Shown: positions 1 to 8,433 of the stretch, in pieces
How the letters are laid out: each line of letters opens with the position of its first letter
How positions within the stretch are numbered: position 1 is the stretch's first letter
NCBI GenBank assembly: GCA_026982695.1
Contig: JALSGS010000033.1
Location: forward strand, 96,036 to 160,035
Source of the DNA: Saprospiraceae bacterium
GTDB taxonomy: Bacteria; Bacteroidota; Bacteroidia; Chitinophagales; Saprospiraceae
Length of the DNA stretch: 64,000 nucleotides
Direction of reading: 5' to 3'
The notes under the pieces: model-generated
Database searches by the model: none
What the model was told of the DNA's origin: nothing
Seen by the model: only the letters and a program-made list of their open reading frames with translations
Position numbers and translations under genes: made by a program

Positions 1-661
1 ATTGGATGCTTTGCATCTGCCCTGTAGACACGTTGAATGGCGGCAGTGTGATCGTCTCATTATTTTCCAGATCGACAAGGGCCAATGTGATTTGCTGCAA
101 ATCGAATGGCAATTCATTGACCAAGGTGAGTGTCAATTGGGCTGTGTCGATCTGTATTTGTGAAAAAGAAGAAGGGGTAGGAATGGCAAAGGGTATTGTA
201 GAAGTACCACTAAAAGGCGGTATAGTACCCATGTTGCCAGCCATTCCCAAAATGAGCGTAGAAATAGCTGGATCGCTGAAGTTGTTCATGAGCTCACCCA
301 AGGTAATACTTCGTTGTTCACTTACAGGGGCTAACGTCACTTTGCCTATGGCTTCTTGTTGATCGAGGGAAGCCGACCAATTGCTCGTGATTTCCGTGGC
401 AATGTCCTTAAAGGATAGGTAGATAGCTGAGTCGCGCCGATATTTAAGGGAAAGAGAGTTATCAGAATTGGTGGTGAGTAAGCTATCTTGGTCGCTCAGT
501 ATGTTTCCCAACACTACGTGAAGTTTCCCTAAAGGAAATGCCAAGGTTGGGTTCAGCTTTACACCTGCAAAGTCTGTGATCTCTTTTTTCAAACAACTGG
601 AAAAAAATACCATCCCCACTGCCCCGAAAAATAGGGCATGCTTCATACGCATACGGCTCAT
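1..661 (-). CDS. Predicted lipoprotein, C-terminus cut by window edge
   Basis: This minus-strand reading frame stays open from ATG at 661 (alternatives at 652 and 646) to the first base of the window, so the C-terminus lies outside. The N-terminus MKHALFFGAVGMVFFSSC is a lipoprotein signal peptide with lipobox FSSC, followed by LKKE. About 220 residues are visible. They are rich in Ser, Thr and short hydrophobic alternations, as in beta-rich envelope lipoproteins of Bacteroidota, but I recognise no named domain. It starts back to back with the antiporter remnant at 794, leaving about 130 bp for divergent promoters. The function is unknown. The call rests on the open frame, the signal peptide and the absence of any better frame on the other strand. 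Confidence 0.75.
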   Translation of the reverse strand, partial: MSRMRMKHALFFGAVGMVFFSSCLKKEITDFAGVKLNPTLAFPLGKLHVVLGNILSDQDSLLTTNSDNSLSLKYRRDSAIYLSFKDIATEITSNWSASLDQQEAIGKVTLAPVSEQRSITLGELMNNFSDPAISTLILGMAGNMGTIPPFSGTSTIPFAIPTPSSFSQIQIDTAQLTLTLVNELPFDLQQITLALVDLENNETITLPPFNVSTGQMQSIQ

Positions 662-793
662 GGAATTAAGCTTGATCAAATGATTAAAAGAACTACTCCA
701 GCTACTAATGCTACAAGATGCATTCCAGATTATACGAATGTAATATAGGGATTTTACTCATGTGTTTTGTGGGTTGCTTTTAACTTTCATGCG

Positions 794-2021
794 ATGATTA
801 GTGATTGGGTACTGGCAGTGGGAGTTTTGCTTTTAAGTGGGTTTGTTTTGGGGCGTCTGTGGGCCTATTGGGGTATTCCCAAAGTGACGGGCTATATCTT
901 GGCAGGCATTGCGCTTAACCCGGATTTGTGGCCATTGTTGCCTGCGCATATTGACACGGTGACGGCGCCACTGACAGATGTATGTTTGGCGTTTATCACA
1001 TTTGAAGTGGGAAGTGAGCTGCGCTTTTCCAGTTTGCGTGCTTTGGGCATCAAGGTGTTGGGACTAACTATAGGTGAAAGCTTGGGTGCCTTCATCTTAG
1101 TCACTATAGGTATTGCAGGCATGCAATGGATGGGGGTTAGCGCATTGGGAATGGAGCCACAGGATGGCTTGCCTCTTGCCCTGTTATTGGCGGCATTGGC
1201 GGCACCCACTGATCCTACGGCTACGCTGGCTGTACAGCATGAATATCACGCACACGGGCCGGTAGCAGATATAATTTTACAAGTGGCTGCTTTTGATGAC
1301 TTGATGGGGATTTTATTGTTTTCGATAGGGGTAAGCCTTGCTGCATTGATAATAGATGGGGAGTCACTATCGGTATATTCCATCTTGCATGGCCCTGTAG
1401 TAGCTATAAGTGGTGGTATTATAGTAGGTGTGGGTGCTGGATAGTTTTTCATCCGATTGAGTAAATGGCTACACCCTTTAGCTGAAGGTAGTTATGTCGT
1501 GCTTTTGTTGTCGGTGCTGGCCATTACTTTTGGCTTGAGCTGCCTCAGCCACTGGGACAGTGTATTGAGTACTATGGTAATGGGAGTAGTGATAGGCAAC
1601 TGGCACCCGCAACGCTACCTTTTGCTCCAGATCGTTCGGCGTTATACTGAAGAACTTGTCTTTGTACTATCCATTTACTTTGGGCGCCATGCATTTGGAT
1701 CTGAGCCTTGCGGCAAAAATGTTGCCTTGGGCCAGCGTGTACGTGCTTTTGCGCGCAGTGGGCAAGTTGAGTGGCTTCAGGTTAGTGGCCATGGGTGAAG
1801 GACTTGATAGCAAGGTACGTACGTGGGCACCTTTGGGGCTTATTCCACAGGAGGGAATTGTCATAGGATTGGCATTGGCTGTGCAGCAAAATGTGCGTTT
1901 TGCTGCTTTTGGCGATCAGTTATTGGCCGTGGTTATGGCAGCTACTGTAATACACGAATTAGTTGGACCACTATTGGCTCGGTTTGCTTTGCAAAAGGCA
2001 GGCGAGATAGGGCCCCTGTAG
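794..2021 (+). pseudogene. Cation/proton antiporter (CPA2/Kef type), disrupted
   Basis: The conceptual product is a polytopic membrane antiporter exchanging Na+ or K+ for H+. The N-terminal frame from ATG 794 (MISDWVLAVGVLL) shows hydrophobic helices and CPA2 features such as GIPKVTGYILAG, AAPTDPTATLAV and AFDDLMGILLF. The frame is broken twice. A TAG at 1442-1444 lies in frame where a Trp (TGG) would restore GVGAGWFFIRLSK. A +1 shift at the GGG of 1682-1684 then moves the C-terminal third (GAMHLDLSLAAKML, ending at 2021) into another frame; removing one G gives a smooth VLSIYFGAMHLDLSL. The rebuilt product is about 408 residues, close to normal size for the family. A true pseudogene and sequencing error are both possible. 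An upstream TTG at 767 is a less likely start. Confidence 0.8.
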
Positions 2022-2063
2022 TCCATGGTTCAATTGTTACCTTTGCAGAAAATTTGACAATCC

Positions 2064-3170
2064 ATGCAGATGAATACGGCTAACATTGTGGAGTTGCTCA
2101 AGAAGGTGCCAGACCCTTTGACCGGTCAAGATATCGTGACGGCGCTGCGCATCAGAGACATGAAGGTGGAAGGGCGCGCTGTTACCTTTTCCCTTGAGTT
2201 TCCCAAGATTGACGATGAGACCAAAATGCAGTTGTTGGCCAAGTGCAACGAGCTAATTCAACAAGCTTTTCCTGAGGCTGAAGTGAACATCCACTTTTTA
2301 TTGCAAGGTGGAGGGGGCACCGGGGAATTGAAAGAGGCTGAGCGCCCCTTGCCCCATATTCAAAACATCATTGCAGTGGCTTCGGGTAAAGGTGGTGTGG
2401 GCAAGAGTACCGTATCGGTCAATTTGGCCTTAGCGCTCAAAGCCTTGGGTGCCAAAGTCGGATTGATGGATGCCGATCTGTACGGCCCTTCAATTCCCAC
2501 TATGTTGGGGATAAAAGGGCAACGCCCCAAAGTGATGGAAAGATACGGCCAACCCAAAATCGCACCATTGGAGGCTTATGGCATGCCCGTTATTTCGTTG
2601 GGAAATATCATTGAGCCGGAGCAAGCCGTTGTGTTGCGGGGCCCACGTTTGGCTGCAATTATCAAGCAGTTCTTCTTCGATGTCATTTGGCCTTCCCTAG
2701 ACTTTCTAGTGGTCGATTTACCACCAGGTACTGGTGATATTCAACTCACACTGGTGCAGACCGTACCTGTGACGGGAGCAGTGATGGTCACTACGCCGCA
2801 AGAAGTGGCTTTTGCCGATGCACTCAAGGCCATGAACATGTTTCGCTTGCCTTCTGTCAATGTACCTGTATTAGGTGTAGTAGAAAATATGGCTTGGTTT
2901 ACGCCGCCAGAATTGCCTGGTAAGCGTTACTTCCTATTTGGAAAAGATGGTGGAAAGCGCTTGGCCAAAGAGGCCAATTCAGTTTTGCTGGGGCAAATCC
3001 CCATTGTAGAGCAGGTACGTGAAGGTGGCGATGCAGGCCAGCCTGTCGTATTGGATGAAGCCTCCCCCGTGGCAAAAGCCTTTATGGAGGTGGGCAAAAA
3101 CGTACTGCGTCAAGTAGCCATTCGCAATGAAATGTTGGAGCCTACGCGCATTGTAAAAACAGAAAGCTGA
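2064..3170 (+). CDS. mrp: Mrp/NBP35-family P-loop ATPase, Fe-S cluster carrier
   Basis: This is a 368-residue cytosolic P-loop ATPase that assembles or carries Fe-S clusters for apoproteins. Residues 1-85 form a MIP18/DUF59 domain. The deviant Walker A GKGGVGKST is at 108-116, followed by the MRP signature region LMDADLYGPSIPTML and the switch-like VVDLPPGTGD. The C-terminal CxxC that bridges a cluster in E. coli ApbC is missing: the segment after VVENMAW reads FTPPELPGKRYFLFGKDGG, without cysteines. I recall the same absence in other Bacteroidota Mrp proteins. It is followed by an Nfu-type scaffold gene 55 bp downstream, which supports an Fe-S role. ATG 2064 is used; ATG 2070 is equally possible. 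Confidence 0.93.
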   Translation: MQMNTANIVELLKKVPDPLTGQDIVTALRIRDMKVEGRAVTFSLEFPKIDDETKMQLLAKCNELIQQAFPEAEVNIHFLLQGGGGTGELKEAERPLPHIQNIIAVASGKGGVGKSTVSVNLALALKALGAKVGLMDADLYGPSIPTMLGIKGQRPKVMERYGQPKIAPLEAYGMPVISLGNIIEPEQAVVLRGPRLAAIIKQFFFDVIWPSLDFLVVDLPPGTGDIQLTLVQTVPVTGAVMVTTPQEVAFADALKAMNMFRLPSVNVPVLGVVENMAWFTPPELPGKRYFLFGKDGGKRLAKEANSVLLGQIPIVEQVREGGDAGQPVVLDEASPVAKAFMEVGKNVLRQVAIRNEMLEPTRIVKTES

Positions 3171-3225
3171 ACTCACTTGCCAAGTGCGTGTTTCAATATG
3201 CAAATGCTCAATTAAAGTAAACGCC

Positions 3226-3483
3226 ATGACGCGCGAACAACGCATGCAGCTCCTAGAACGCGTAGATAGAGCCTTGGACGGCGTAAGGCCCCACTTGGCT
3301 GTAGATGGTGGTGATGTGGAAGTTGTAGATATAACAGATGACATGTTTGTCAAAATACGCTGGGTGGGCAATTGTGAATCTTGCAGCATGTCTGCCATGA
3401 CGCTGCGGGCTGGCTTGGAGCAAGCTATCAAAGGTGCTGTACCTGAAATTGCAGGTGTAGTGCCCATTAATGGCGTGCAGTAA
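3226..3483 (+). CDS. NifU C-terminal domain (Nfu-type) Fe-S scaffold
   Basis: This 85-residue protein consists only of the NifU C-terminal domain, which binds a [4Fe-4S] cluster at a dimer interface and passes it to client proteins. The ligands are Cys50 and Cys53 in GNCESCSMSAMTL. The domain hallmark HLAVDGGDVEVVD precedes them at about 23-35. ATG 3226 is chosen because the domain begins right after it (MTREQRMQLLERVDRAL); the in-frame GTG at 3184 would only add an unrelated tail. It sits between mrp and pyrF on the same strand, probably in one transcript. Full-length NifU or NfuA has an extra N-terminal domain that is absent here, as is common in Bacteroidota. Confidence 0.93.
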   Translation: MTREQRMQLLERVDRALDGVRPHLAVDGGDVEVVDITDDMFVKIRWVGNCESCSMSAMTLRAGLEQAIKGAVPEIAGVVPINGVQ

Positions 3484-3522
3484 GTATAGCGTTGTCCAAT
3501 TTCCTTTCCTTCTACTCGAGCT

Positions 3523-4344
3523 ATGAATTCAGAGCAACTTTTTCACCTCATTCGGCGGCGACAGTCGTTTTTGTGCGTGGGCTTGGATACCGATGTAGAT
3601 CGCATACCTGTCCACTTGTGTCACCAGCCTGATCCGGTATTTGCCTTTAATAAGGCCATCATAGATGCCACGCGCGATTTGTGCGTAGCCTATAAGCCCA
3701 ATGTAGCCTTTTACGAAGCTTTGGGCGCCAGTGGCTGGAAAAGCTTAGAGCGCACCATCGCTTACATAGGCGATGAACATTTGGTAATAGCCGATGCCAA
3801 ACGAGGTGATATTGGCAATACTTCAAAGCGATATGCACAGGCCTTTTTCGAGCAGCTCGGCGCCGATGCGCTTACAGTGGCGCCTTACATGGGGCGCGAC
3901 AGTGTGCAGCCCTTTCTGGGCTTTCCAGGCAAATGGGTGATTTTGCTGGCACTGACTTCCAACGTGGGAAGTCATGACTTTCAGATGTTGCACCTGGAGA
4001 CGGGGATGCGGCTTTACGAGCAAATCGTCGTACAGGCAATGGAATGGGCAGGACCCGATGAGTTGATGTTTGTAATTGGTGCTACTCATCCGGAGAAACT
4101 AGCACGACTGCGCGCTTTGGCCCCGGATTACTTTTTTTTGGTGCCTGGCGTGGGTGCACAGGGAGGGCAACTCGGTGAAGTGGCTCGTGTGGGGCTCAAT
4201 GTGCGCTGTGGACTATTGGTCAATGCGTCGCGCAGTATCATTTACGCGGGTAGTGGCCTAGATTTTGCCCAAAAGGCACGTGAAGCTGCGCGTGCGTTGC
4301 AGGTGCAAATGGCTGAGGTGCTTTGCCAACAAGTTTCAGAATAG
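3523..4344 (+). CDS. pyrF: Orotidine 5'-phosphate decarboxylase
   Basis: This 273-residue TIM-barrel enzyme decarboxylates OMP to UMP, the last step of de novo pyrimidine synthesis. The substrate-binding start FLCVGLDTD is at 17-25, and the catalytic D-K-D array is in DAKRGDIGNT (Asp91, Lys93, Asp96). The phosphate-binding end LVPGVGAQGG and the NASRSIIYA segment are present. The length and the DAKRGDIGNT form fit the longer PyrF subfamily (type 2) rather than the ~230-residue E. coli type. The stop lies 9 bp inside the 3' end of the convergent DUF72 gene, so the two genes share their last codons on opposite strands. Confidence 0.97.
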   Translation: MNSEQLFHLIRRRQSFLCVGLDTDVDRIPVHLCHQPDPVFAFNKAIIDATRDLCVAYKPNVAFYEALGASGWKSLERTIAYIGDEHLVIADAKRGDIGNTSKRYAQAFFEQLGADALTVAPYMGRDSVQPFLGFPGKWVILLALTSNVGSHDFQMLHLETGMRLYEQIVVQAMEWAGPDELMFVIGATHPEKLARLRALAPDYFFLVPGVGAQGGQLGEVARVGLNVRCGLLVNASRSIIYAGSGLDFAQKAREAARALQVQMAEVLCQQVSE

Positions 4345-5244
4345 TCGTAGCTGAGTACCGGTAAGTGGGCTGTCGGGATTGGGAAATCTGCATTGTGCCC
4401 ATTCTTGGGTGCATAGCCTAGTGCCCAAAGCATGGGCTAATACAGGGACGTGTTGGGCTTGGGGCTCGTGTGTAAAAAACCAAACAGCACGGAGCCCTTT
4501 GTGATGCCATGTCTTGAGGCGCGCTACCCATTGATCCAAGCGTTCAAAGTCGGTGGGATGTAAGTCGTTGCCTACGAAGCGCACCAGTAAGGCGGGACCC
4601 GTAAGTGTCATATGGGCGGCATCTCTGCGGCCAGCTACGTCGGTGATTACGGTAAGTATGCCGTGTTGGCGAAAGTGAGCGCTCCACGTGCAGCGTGCAG
4701 TAGGCATAAACCAGGCCTTGTGTCTAAATTCTACTGCCAACTGCAGATCTTTAGGCCATTGTGCGACGAAATCCAATAGCAACCCTAGGCGCTCAAGGCC
4801 GAAAAAAGGAGGTAACTGTAGAAAACACGGCCCCAGTGTGCGGCCAAAATGGCGGATGGCTCGTGTAAATGACTTTCCGTAAGGCTGGCCATGTGCCAGC
4901 TTGGGGTCATGGGAGATGAGTTGTGGTACTTTGGGGCAAAAGCGGAAGTCGGCAGGTACTTGGGCGGCCCACTTGCGCACTTGCCCGGGATCGGGTATGC
5001 GGTAGTGGGTAGTGTTGAGCTCAATACTGTTAAATTGCTTGCCATACCACTTTAAATAATCCGACGGCTGTGTGCCTTCCGGATAGATTTGCCCTACCCA
5101 TCTCTGCTCGGCCCAACCCGTGGCTCCGATCCACACCTGCAGTGGAGTAGTTGGAAGGCCTGACCATACGTGCTCGTTTTCCGGAGGATCTGCGGGAAGG
5201 GAAAAATCCACGTGGCTGACGTCTTCCAGCTTGCCGAATTCCAT
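4336..5244 (-). CDS. DUF72 (YecE-like) TIM-barrel protein
   Basis: This is a DUF72 family protein of 302 residues from ATG 5244. Family hallmarks are the opening IGATGWAEQRWVGQIYP, the central FNSIELNTTHYRIP and the RFCPKVPQLISHD strand. The exact reaction is not established for most members; the fold is a TIM barrel, some members are linked to nucleic-acid or phosphoester chemistry, and the protein should be cytosolic. An upstream TTG at 5292 extends the frame by 16 residues, but ATG 5244 leaves room for the TACTTTTG promoter-like motif at 5290-5297. The gene runs against pyrF and overlaps its last 9 bp. It is divergent from tpiA. Confidence 0.88.
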   Translation of the reverse strand: MEFGKLEDVSHVDFSLPADPPENEHVWSGLPTTPLQVWIGATGWAEQRWVGQIYPEGTQPSDYLKWYGKQFNSIELNTTHYRIPDPGQVRKWAAQVPADFRFCPKVPQLISHDPKLAHGQPYGKSFTRAIRHFGRTLGPCFLQLPPFFGLERLGLLLDFVAQWPKDLQLAVEFRHKAWFMPTARCTWSAHFRQHGILTVITDVAGRRDAAHMTLTGPALLVRFVGNDLHPTDFERLDQWVARLKTWHHKGLRAVWFFTHEPQAQHVPVLAHALGTRLCTQEWAQCRFPNPDSPLTGTQLRLF

Positions 5245-5289
5245 GTCGTTGTATTGTGAATGTTGGTGAAAATGGACGATTTGTTTTGC

Positions 5290-5297
5290 CAAAAGTA
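5290..5297 (-). promoter_or_regulatory. Possible Bacteroidota -7 element for the DUF72 gene
   Basis: The minus strand reads TACTTTTG, a match to the Bacteroidota -7 consensus TAnnTTTG. It lies about 46 nt upstream of ATG 5244. I see no convincing TTG -33 element at 19-21 bp spacing, so this is a weak call based on one half-site. Confidence 0.35.
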
Positions 5298-5329
5298 CAT
5301 GTATAGCCCCAGGGCTGAGTTGTGCCTTT

Positions 5330-5337
5330 TATCTTTG
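5330..5337 (+). promoter_or_regulatory. Possible Bacteroidota -7 element for the tpiA operon
   Basis: TATCTTTG matches TAnnTTTG and would give a leader of about 50 nt before ATG 5396. It lies back to back with the DUF72 motif at 5290-5297, as expected for a divergent control region. A properly spaced TTG -33 box is not evident. Confidence 0.4.
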
Positions 5338-5395
5338 GTGCCTCAATTGCGTACCACGGGATGCAAGATTGCAAAAACCAACAAAACCATTGACC

Positions 5396-6157
5396 ATGAG
5401 TGAAGAGCGACTCAAAATCGTAGCTGGCAACTGGAAAATGCACAAGACCTATCGCGAAGGTCGGGAATTGGCATTAGACATCGTCGAAAGGCTTACTACC
5501 ACCCAAACTATGGTGATACTTTGCCCGCCTTTTATCCATTTAAAGAGTATCAGTACCATCATTAATGACATTACCCATCTGGAATTGGGTGCCCAAAACT
5601 GCCACTTTGCTGAACAAGGTGCGTATACTGGGGAAGTTTCGGCATCCATGCTGCGTTCGGTAGGTTGTACGTGGGTCATTCTTGGGCATTCTGAGCGCAG
5701 GGAATACTTTGGTGAAGACGAAGCGCTTTTGGCTAAAAAAGTGGATGCAGCGCTTACCCATGGTTTGCGCCCCATTTTCTGCTGTGGCGAGCCGCTTGAG
5801 GTACGCGAGGCCGCACAGCACATAGAGTGGGTACAGCGCCAACTGGAAGGCGCGCTGTTCCACCTCGAGGCCGACGAGTTTGCCCGATTGGTCATTGCGT
5901 ATGAGCCAATCTGGGCTATAGGTACAGGCAAAACGGCTACGCCACAACAAGCTCAAGAAATGCATGCAGCTATCCGTCAGATGGTTGCCGACAAATACGG
6001 TGCGCAAGTAGCACATAAGCTCAGTATACTTTACGGCGGCAGTGTAAAGCCCAACAACGCCAAAGAGCTGTTCGCACAGCCCGATGTAGATGGTGGCCTA
6101 ATAGGGGGCGCTTCACTGCGTGCTGAAGATTTTGTCACTATCGTAAAATCGTTTTAG
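5396..6157 (+). CDS. tpiA: Triosephosphate isomerase
   Basis: This 253-residue enzyme interconverts dihydroxyacetone phosphate and glyceraldehyde 3-phosphate in glycolysis and gluconeogenesis. All catalytic residues are visible: Asn12 and Lys14 in GNWKMHK, His98 in ILGHSERR, and the base Glu170 in YEPIWAIGTGKTAT with its phosphate-binding loop 6. The C-terminal YGGSVKPNN closes the site. ATG 5396 is chosen because family members begin a few residues before the first strand; a TTG at 5369 is in frame but adds a non-homologous tail. It probably opens a plus-strand operon, since the next gene begins 1 nt after its stop. Confidence 0.98.
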   Translation: MSEERLKIVAGNWKMHKTYREGRELALDIVERLTTTQTMVILCPPFIHLKSISTIINDITHLELGAQNCHFAEQGAYTGEVSASMLRSVGCTWVILGHSERREYFGEDEALLAKKVDAALTHGLRPIFCCGEPLEVREAAQHIEWVQRQLEGALFHLEADEFARLVIAYEPIWAIGTGKTATPQQAQEMHAAIRQMVADKYGAQVAHKLSILYGGSVKPNNAKELFAQPDVDGGLIGGASLRAEDFVTIVKSF

Positions 6158-6158
6158 C

Positions 6159-7067
6159 GTGCAAGGGTGGTGCTGGATCAGCCTATGTCTATGTGTAAGC
6201 CAGGCAATAGCGCAACGCTTTGCTTTGCCCGATGTATTGGCGGAAGTGTCTGGGCTGTACGTAGCCACTGCTGATTCGCTTTGGTGGCACAACGACTCGG
6301 GCAATCGCCCTGTGCTGTATTGCACCGATGGGCAGGGCAGGCTAAAAGACAGTATTGTGTTGTCGGTGCCCAATCGCGATTGGGAAGACCTCACAGCTGA
6401 TGCACAAGGACACATGTTCATCGGCGATTTTGGCAACAACCGCAATACGCGTACCGACCTGATAATTTGGCGCCTTTCGGCAAATGAGCCTGCTGAACCT
6501 CAGCCTATTGCTTTTTCTTGGCCCGACCAGCGTGCATTTCCCCCGTCTATGCCGTGGCGCAATTTCGACTGTGAGGCATTCTTTTACTATCGCGATAGCC
6601 TATACTTGTTGTCGAAAGACAAAGTAGGGCGCCAACGCGGCCGCTATCGCACCAAGCTGTATGTCCTACCCGACAGCGCTACCTCGCCACTAGTAGCGCA
6701 CCTACTCGACAGCTTATGGCTCAAAAACCGCGTCGTGACGGGTGCTGCCTTGAGTCCCGATGGTACGCAGGTGGCGCTGATAGCCTATGACTTTCGGTTT
6801 ATTTTTGGCTTTTTGCCCTGGTCACGTGCTTCCATCTTTGTGTTCGAGGGCTGGCAAGGAAAGCGCCTTTCGGGTTTGCGCGTTTGGCGCAAGCATGTGT
6901 CATGGCTACTCCCTACTCAATACGAGGCTATCGATTTTCTGGACGACCAACATTTGCTCATAGGGCGAGAGCGCACGCCCTTTACCAAACAGCTGGCAAA
7001 AGTTGTTTCTTTGCGCCGCCTTAGACCATGGCGCAAGCAGGTACGCCTTATCCAAACACGACCATGA
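6159..7067 (+). CDS. Exported protein of unknown function, propeller-like
   Basis: This 302-residue protein starts with GTG at 6159, one base after the tpiA stop. A short hydrophobic N-terminus (WCWISLCLCVSQAIAQ) looks like a signal peptide cut after the Ala-Gln. The remainder has repeated beta-strand motifs such as VSGLYVATADSLWWHNDSG, DWEDLTADAQGHMFIGDFG and VTGAALSPDGTQVALIAYD. These suggest a beta-propeller, with DWEDL and the Asp/Asn-rich turns as conserved points. I do not recognise a named enzyme. It ends in the ATGA junction with folC (7064-7067), so it should be co-translated with that gene, although export of this protein argues against a shared pathway. Confidence 0.75.
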   Translation: MQGWCWISLCLCVSQAIAQRFALPDVLAEVSGLYVATADSLWWHNDSGNRPVLYCTDGQGRLKDSIVLSVPNRDWEDLTADAQGHMFIGDFGNNRNTRTDLIIWRLSANEPAEPQPIAFSWPDQRAFPPSMPWRNFDCEAFFYYRDSLYLLSKDKVGRQRGRYRTKLYVLPDSATSPLVAHLLDSLWLKNRVVTGAALSPDGTQVALIAYDFRFIFGFLPWSRASIFVFEGWQGKRLSGLRVWRKHVSWLLPTQYEAIDFLDDQHLLIGRERTPFTKQLAKVVSLRRLRPWRKQVRLIQTRP

Positions 7068-8404
7068 AACACGTGGCACGAACGCATACATCGCTCGATG
7101 AGGGCCAATGGCAGGCCCTGCTACAGTGGCTGTATGCCCAATTGCCCATGTACCAACGGCAGGGAGCACCTGCCATGAAAAAGGACTTAACACCTATCCG
7201 ACAGCTCATGGATCGGCTGGGGCATCCTCATCGCCAATGGCCTGCTATCCATGTAGCAGGCACCAATGGAAAGGGATCTGTGTCGCACATGCTGGCTGCA
7301 CTCTTTCAGGCCATGGGATGGCGTACCGGCTTGTACACCTCGCCGCATTTGCTGGACTTTCGCGAGCGCATCCGCGTAGATGGGCAAATGGTAGCGCGCG
7401 AATGGGTGCATCGGTTTGTGCATACGCATCAGTCTGCCTTTACTTCGATTCGTCCTTCTTTTTTTGAAATCAGTGTAGCTATGGCTTTTCAGTATTTTGC
7501 CGAAAGGCAAGTAGATATGGCCATAGTGGAAACTGGGCTTGGGGGGCGGCTCGATTCGACCAATATTTTACAACCTCATGTGTCGGTAATTACCCATATT
7601 GGCAAAGACCATCAGCAGTTTCTGGGCGAGACTTTGGAACAGATAGCTGCCGAAAAAGCGGGCATTATCAAGCGAGGTTGCCCAGTTGTGGTGGGACAAC
7701 GACAGCCATCTATAGATGTCGTCTTTTGCCGAAAGGCACAGCAACTGAATGCCCCTATCACCTTTGCTACAGATACTTGGAAGGTGCGCTTTCGCAAAAC
7801 AGCAGAAGCTGGCCAATATGTGGATATATGGCATGCAGGGCAATTGTGGCTCCCAAATCTCTATCTTGACCTAGGAGGGCGATATCAATTGAAAAACTTG
7901 GCCACTGCATTGGCCACTTGGAAGCAGTGGGCTACTATGCAGGGCATTGACTGGGCTGATAAAGCCCTAATCAGGCAGGCTATGGGGCAAGTGCGCACTA
8001 CTACAGGATTGCGTGGGCGCTGGGAAGTGTTGGGGCAAAATCCCCTGATCATTGGAGATGTGGCGCATAATGTCGATGGTTTGGCTGCTGTGTGGCGACA
8101 ACTACAGGCCTTGCCATACCAGACACTGCATGTAGTGTTGGGTATGGTACGCGACAAGCGCCTCGAAGAAGTATTGCCACTTTTTCCTCGGGCGGCCCAT
8201 TATTACTTCACCTGTCCCGACATCCCAAGAGGATTAGATGCCAAGCAGTTGCAGCGAGCAGCGGCTACCTTTGGGTTGAGGGGAGAGGTATGGCCTTCAG
8301 TGGTAGCGGCCTATGAAGCAGCTAAGGCTACAGCGGGTAAATCCGATTTGATTTTTGTAGGAGGCAGTACCTTTGTGCTCGCCGAAATTTTGGCTCGCCT
8401 GTAA
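7064..8404 (+). CDS. folC: Folylpolyglutamate/dihydrofolate synthase
   Basis: This 446-residue Mur-ligase-type enzyme adds glutamate to dihydropteroate and to folates in the cytosol. The ATP-binding P-loop is HVAGTNGKGSVSHML. The folate-site segment LYTSPHLLDFRERIRVDG and the Mg-binding ETGLGGRLDSTN follow. The C-terminal ligase domain contains LIIGDVAHNVDG. ATG 7064 is preferred over ATG 7028 because it forms a 4-nt ATGA overlap with the upstream stop at 7067, a typical translational coupling. The ~45 residues before the P-loop region include the usual helical lead-in. Downstream, lysA starts after 29 nt, probably on the same transcript. Confidence 0.95.
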   Translation: MKHVARTHTSLDEGQWQALLQWLYAQLPMYQRQGAPAMKKDLTPIRQLMDRLGHPHRQWPAIHVAGTNGKGSVSHMLAALFQAMGWRTGLYTSPHLLDFRERIRVDGQMVAREWVHRFVHTHQSAFTSIRPSFFEISVAMAFQYFAERQVDMAIVETGLGGRLDSTNILQPHVSVITHIGKDHQQFLGETLEQIAAEKAGIIKRGCPVVVGQRQPSIDVVFCRKAQQLNAPITFATDTWKVRFRKTAEAGQYVDIWHAGQLWLPNLYLDLGGRYQLKNLATALATWKQWATMQGIDWADKALIRQAMGQVRTTTGLRGRWEVLGQNPLIIGDVAHNVDGLAAVWRQLQALPYQTLHVVLGMVRDKRLEEVLPLFPRAAHYYFTCPDIPRGLDAKQLQRAAATFGLRGEVWPSVVAAYEAAKATAGKSDLIFVGGSTFVLAEILARL

Positions 8405-8433
8405 TTGGATTCTTTAACCATGTATTTTTCGCT

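Noticed and set aside
6..362. 118-codon plus-strand frame
   Set aside because: It is the complement of the open minus-strand lipoprotein frame, which has a signal peptide and lipobox.
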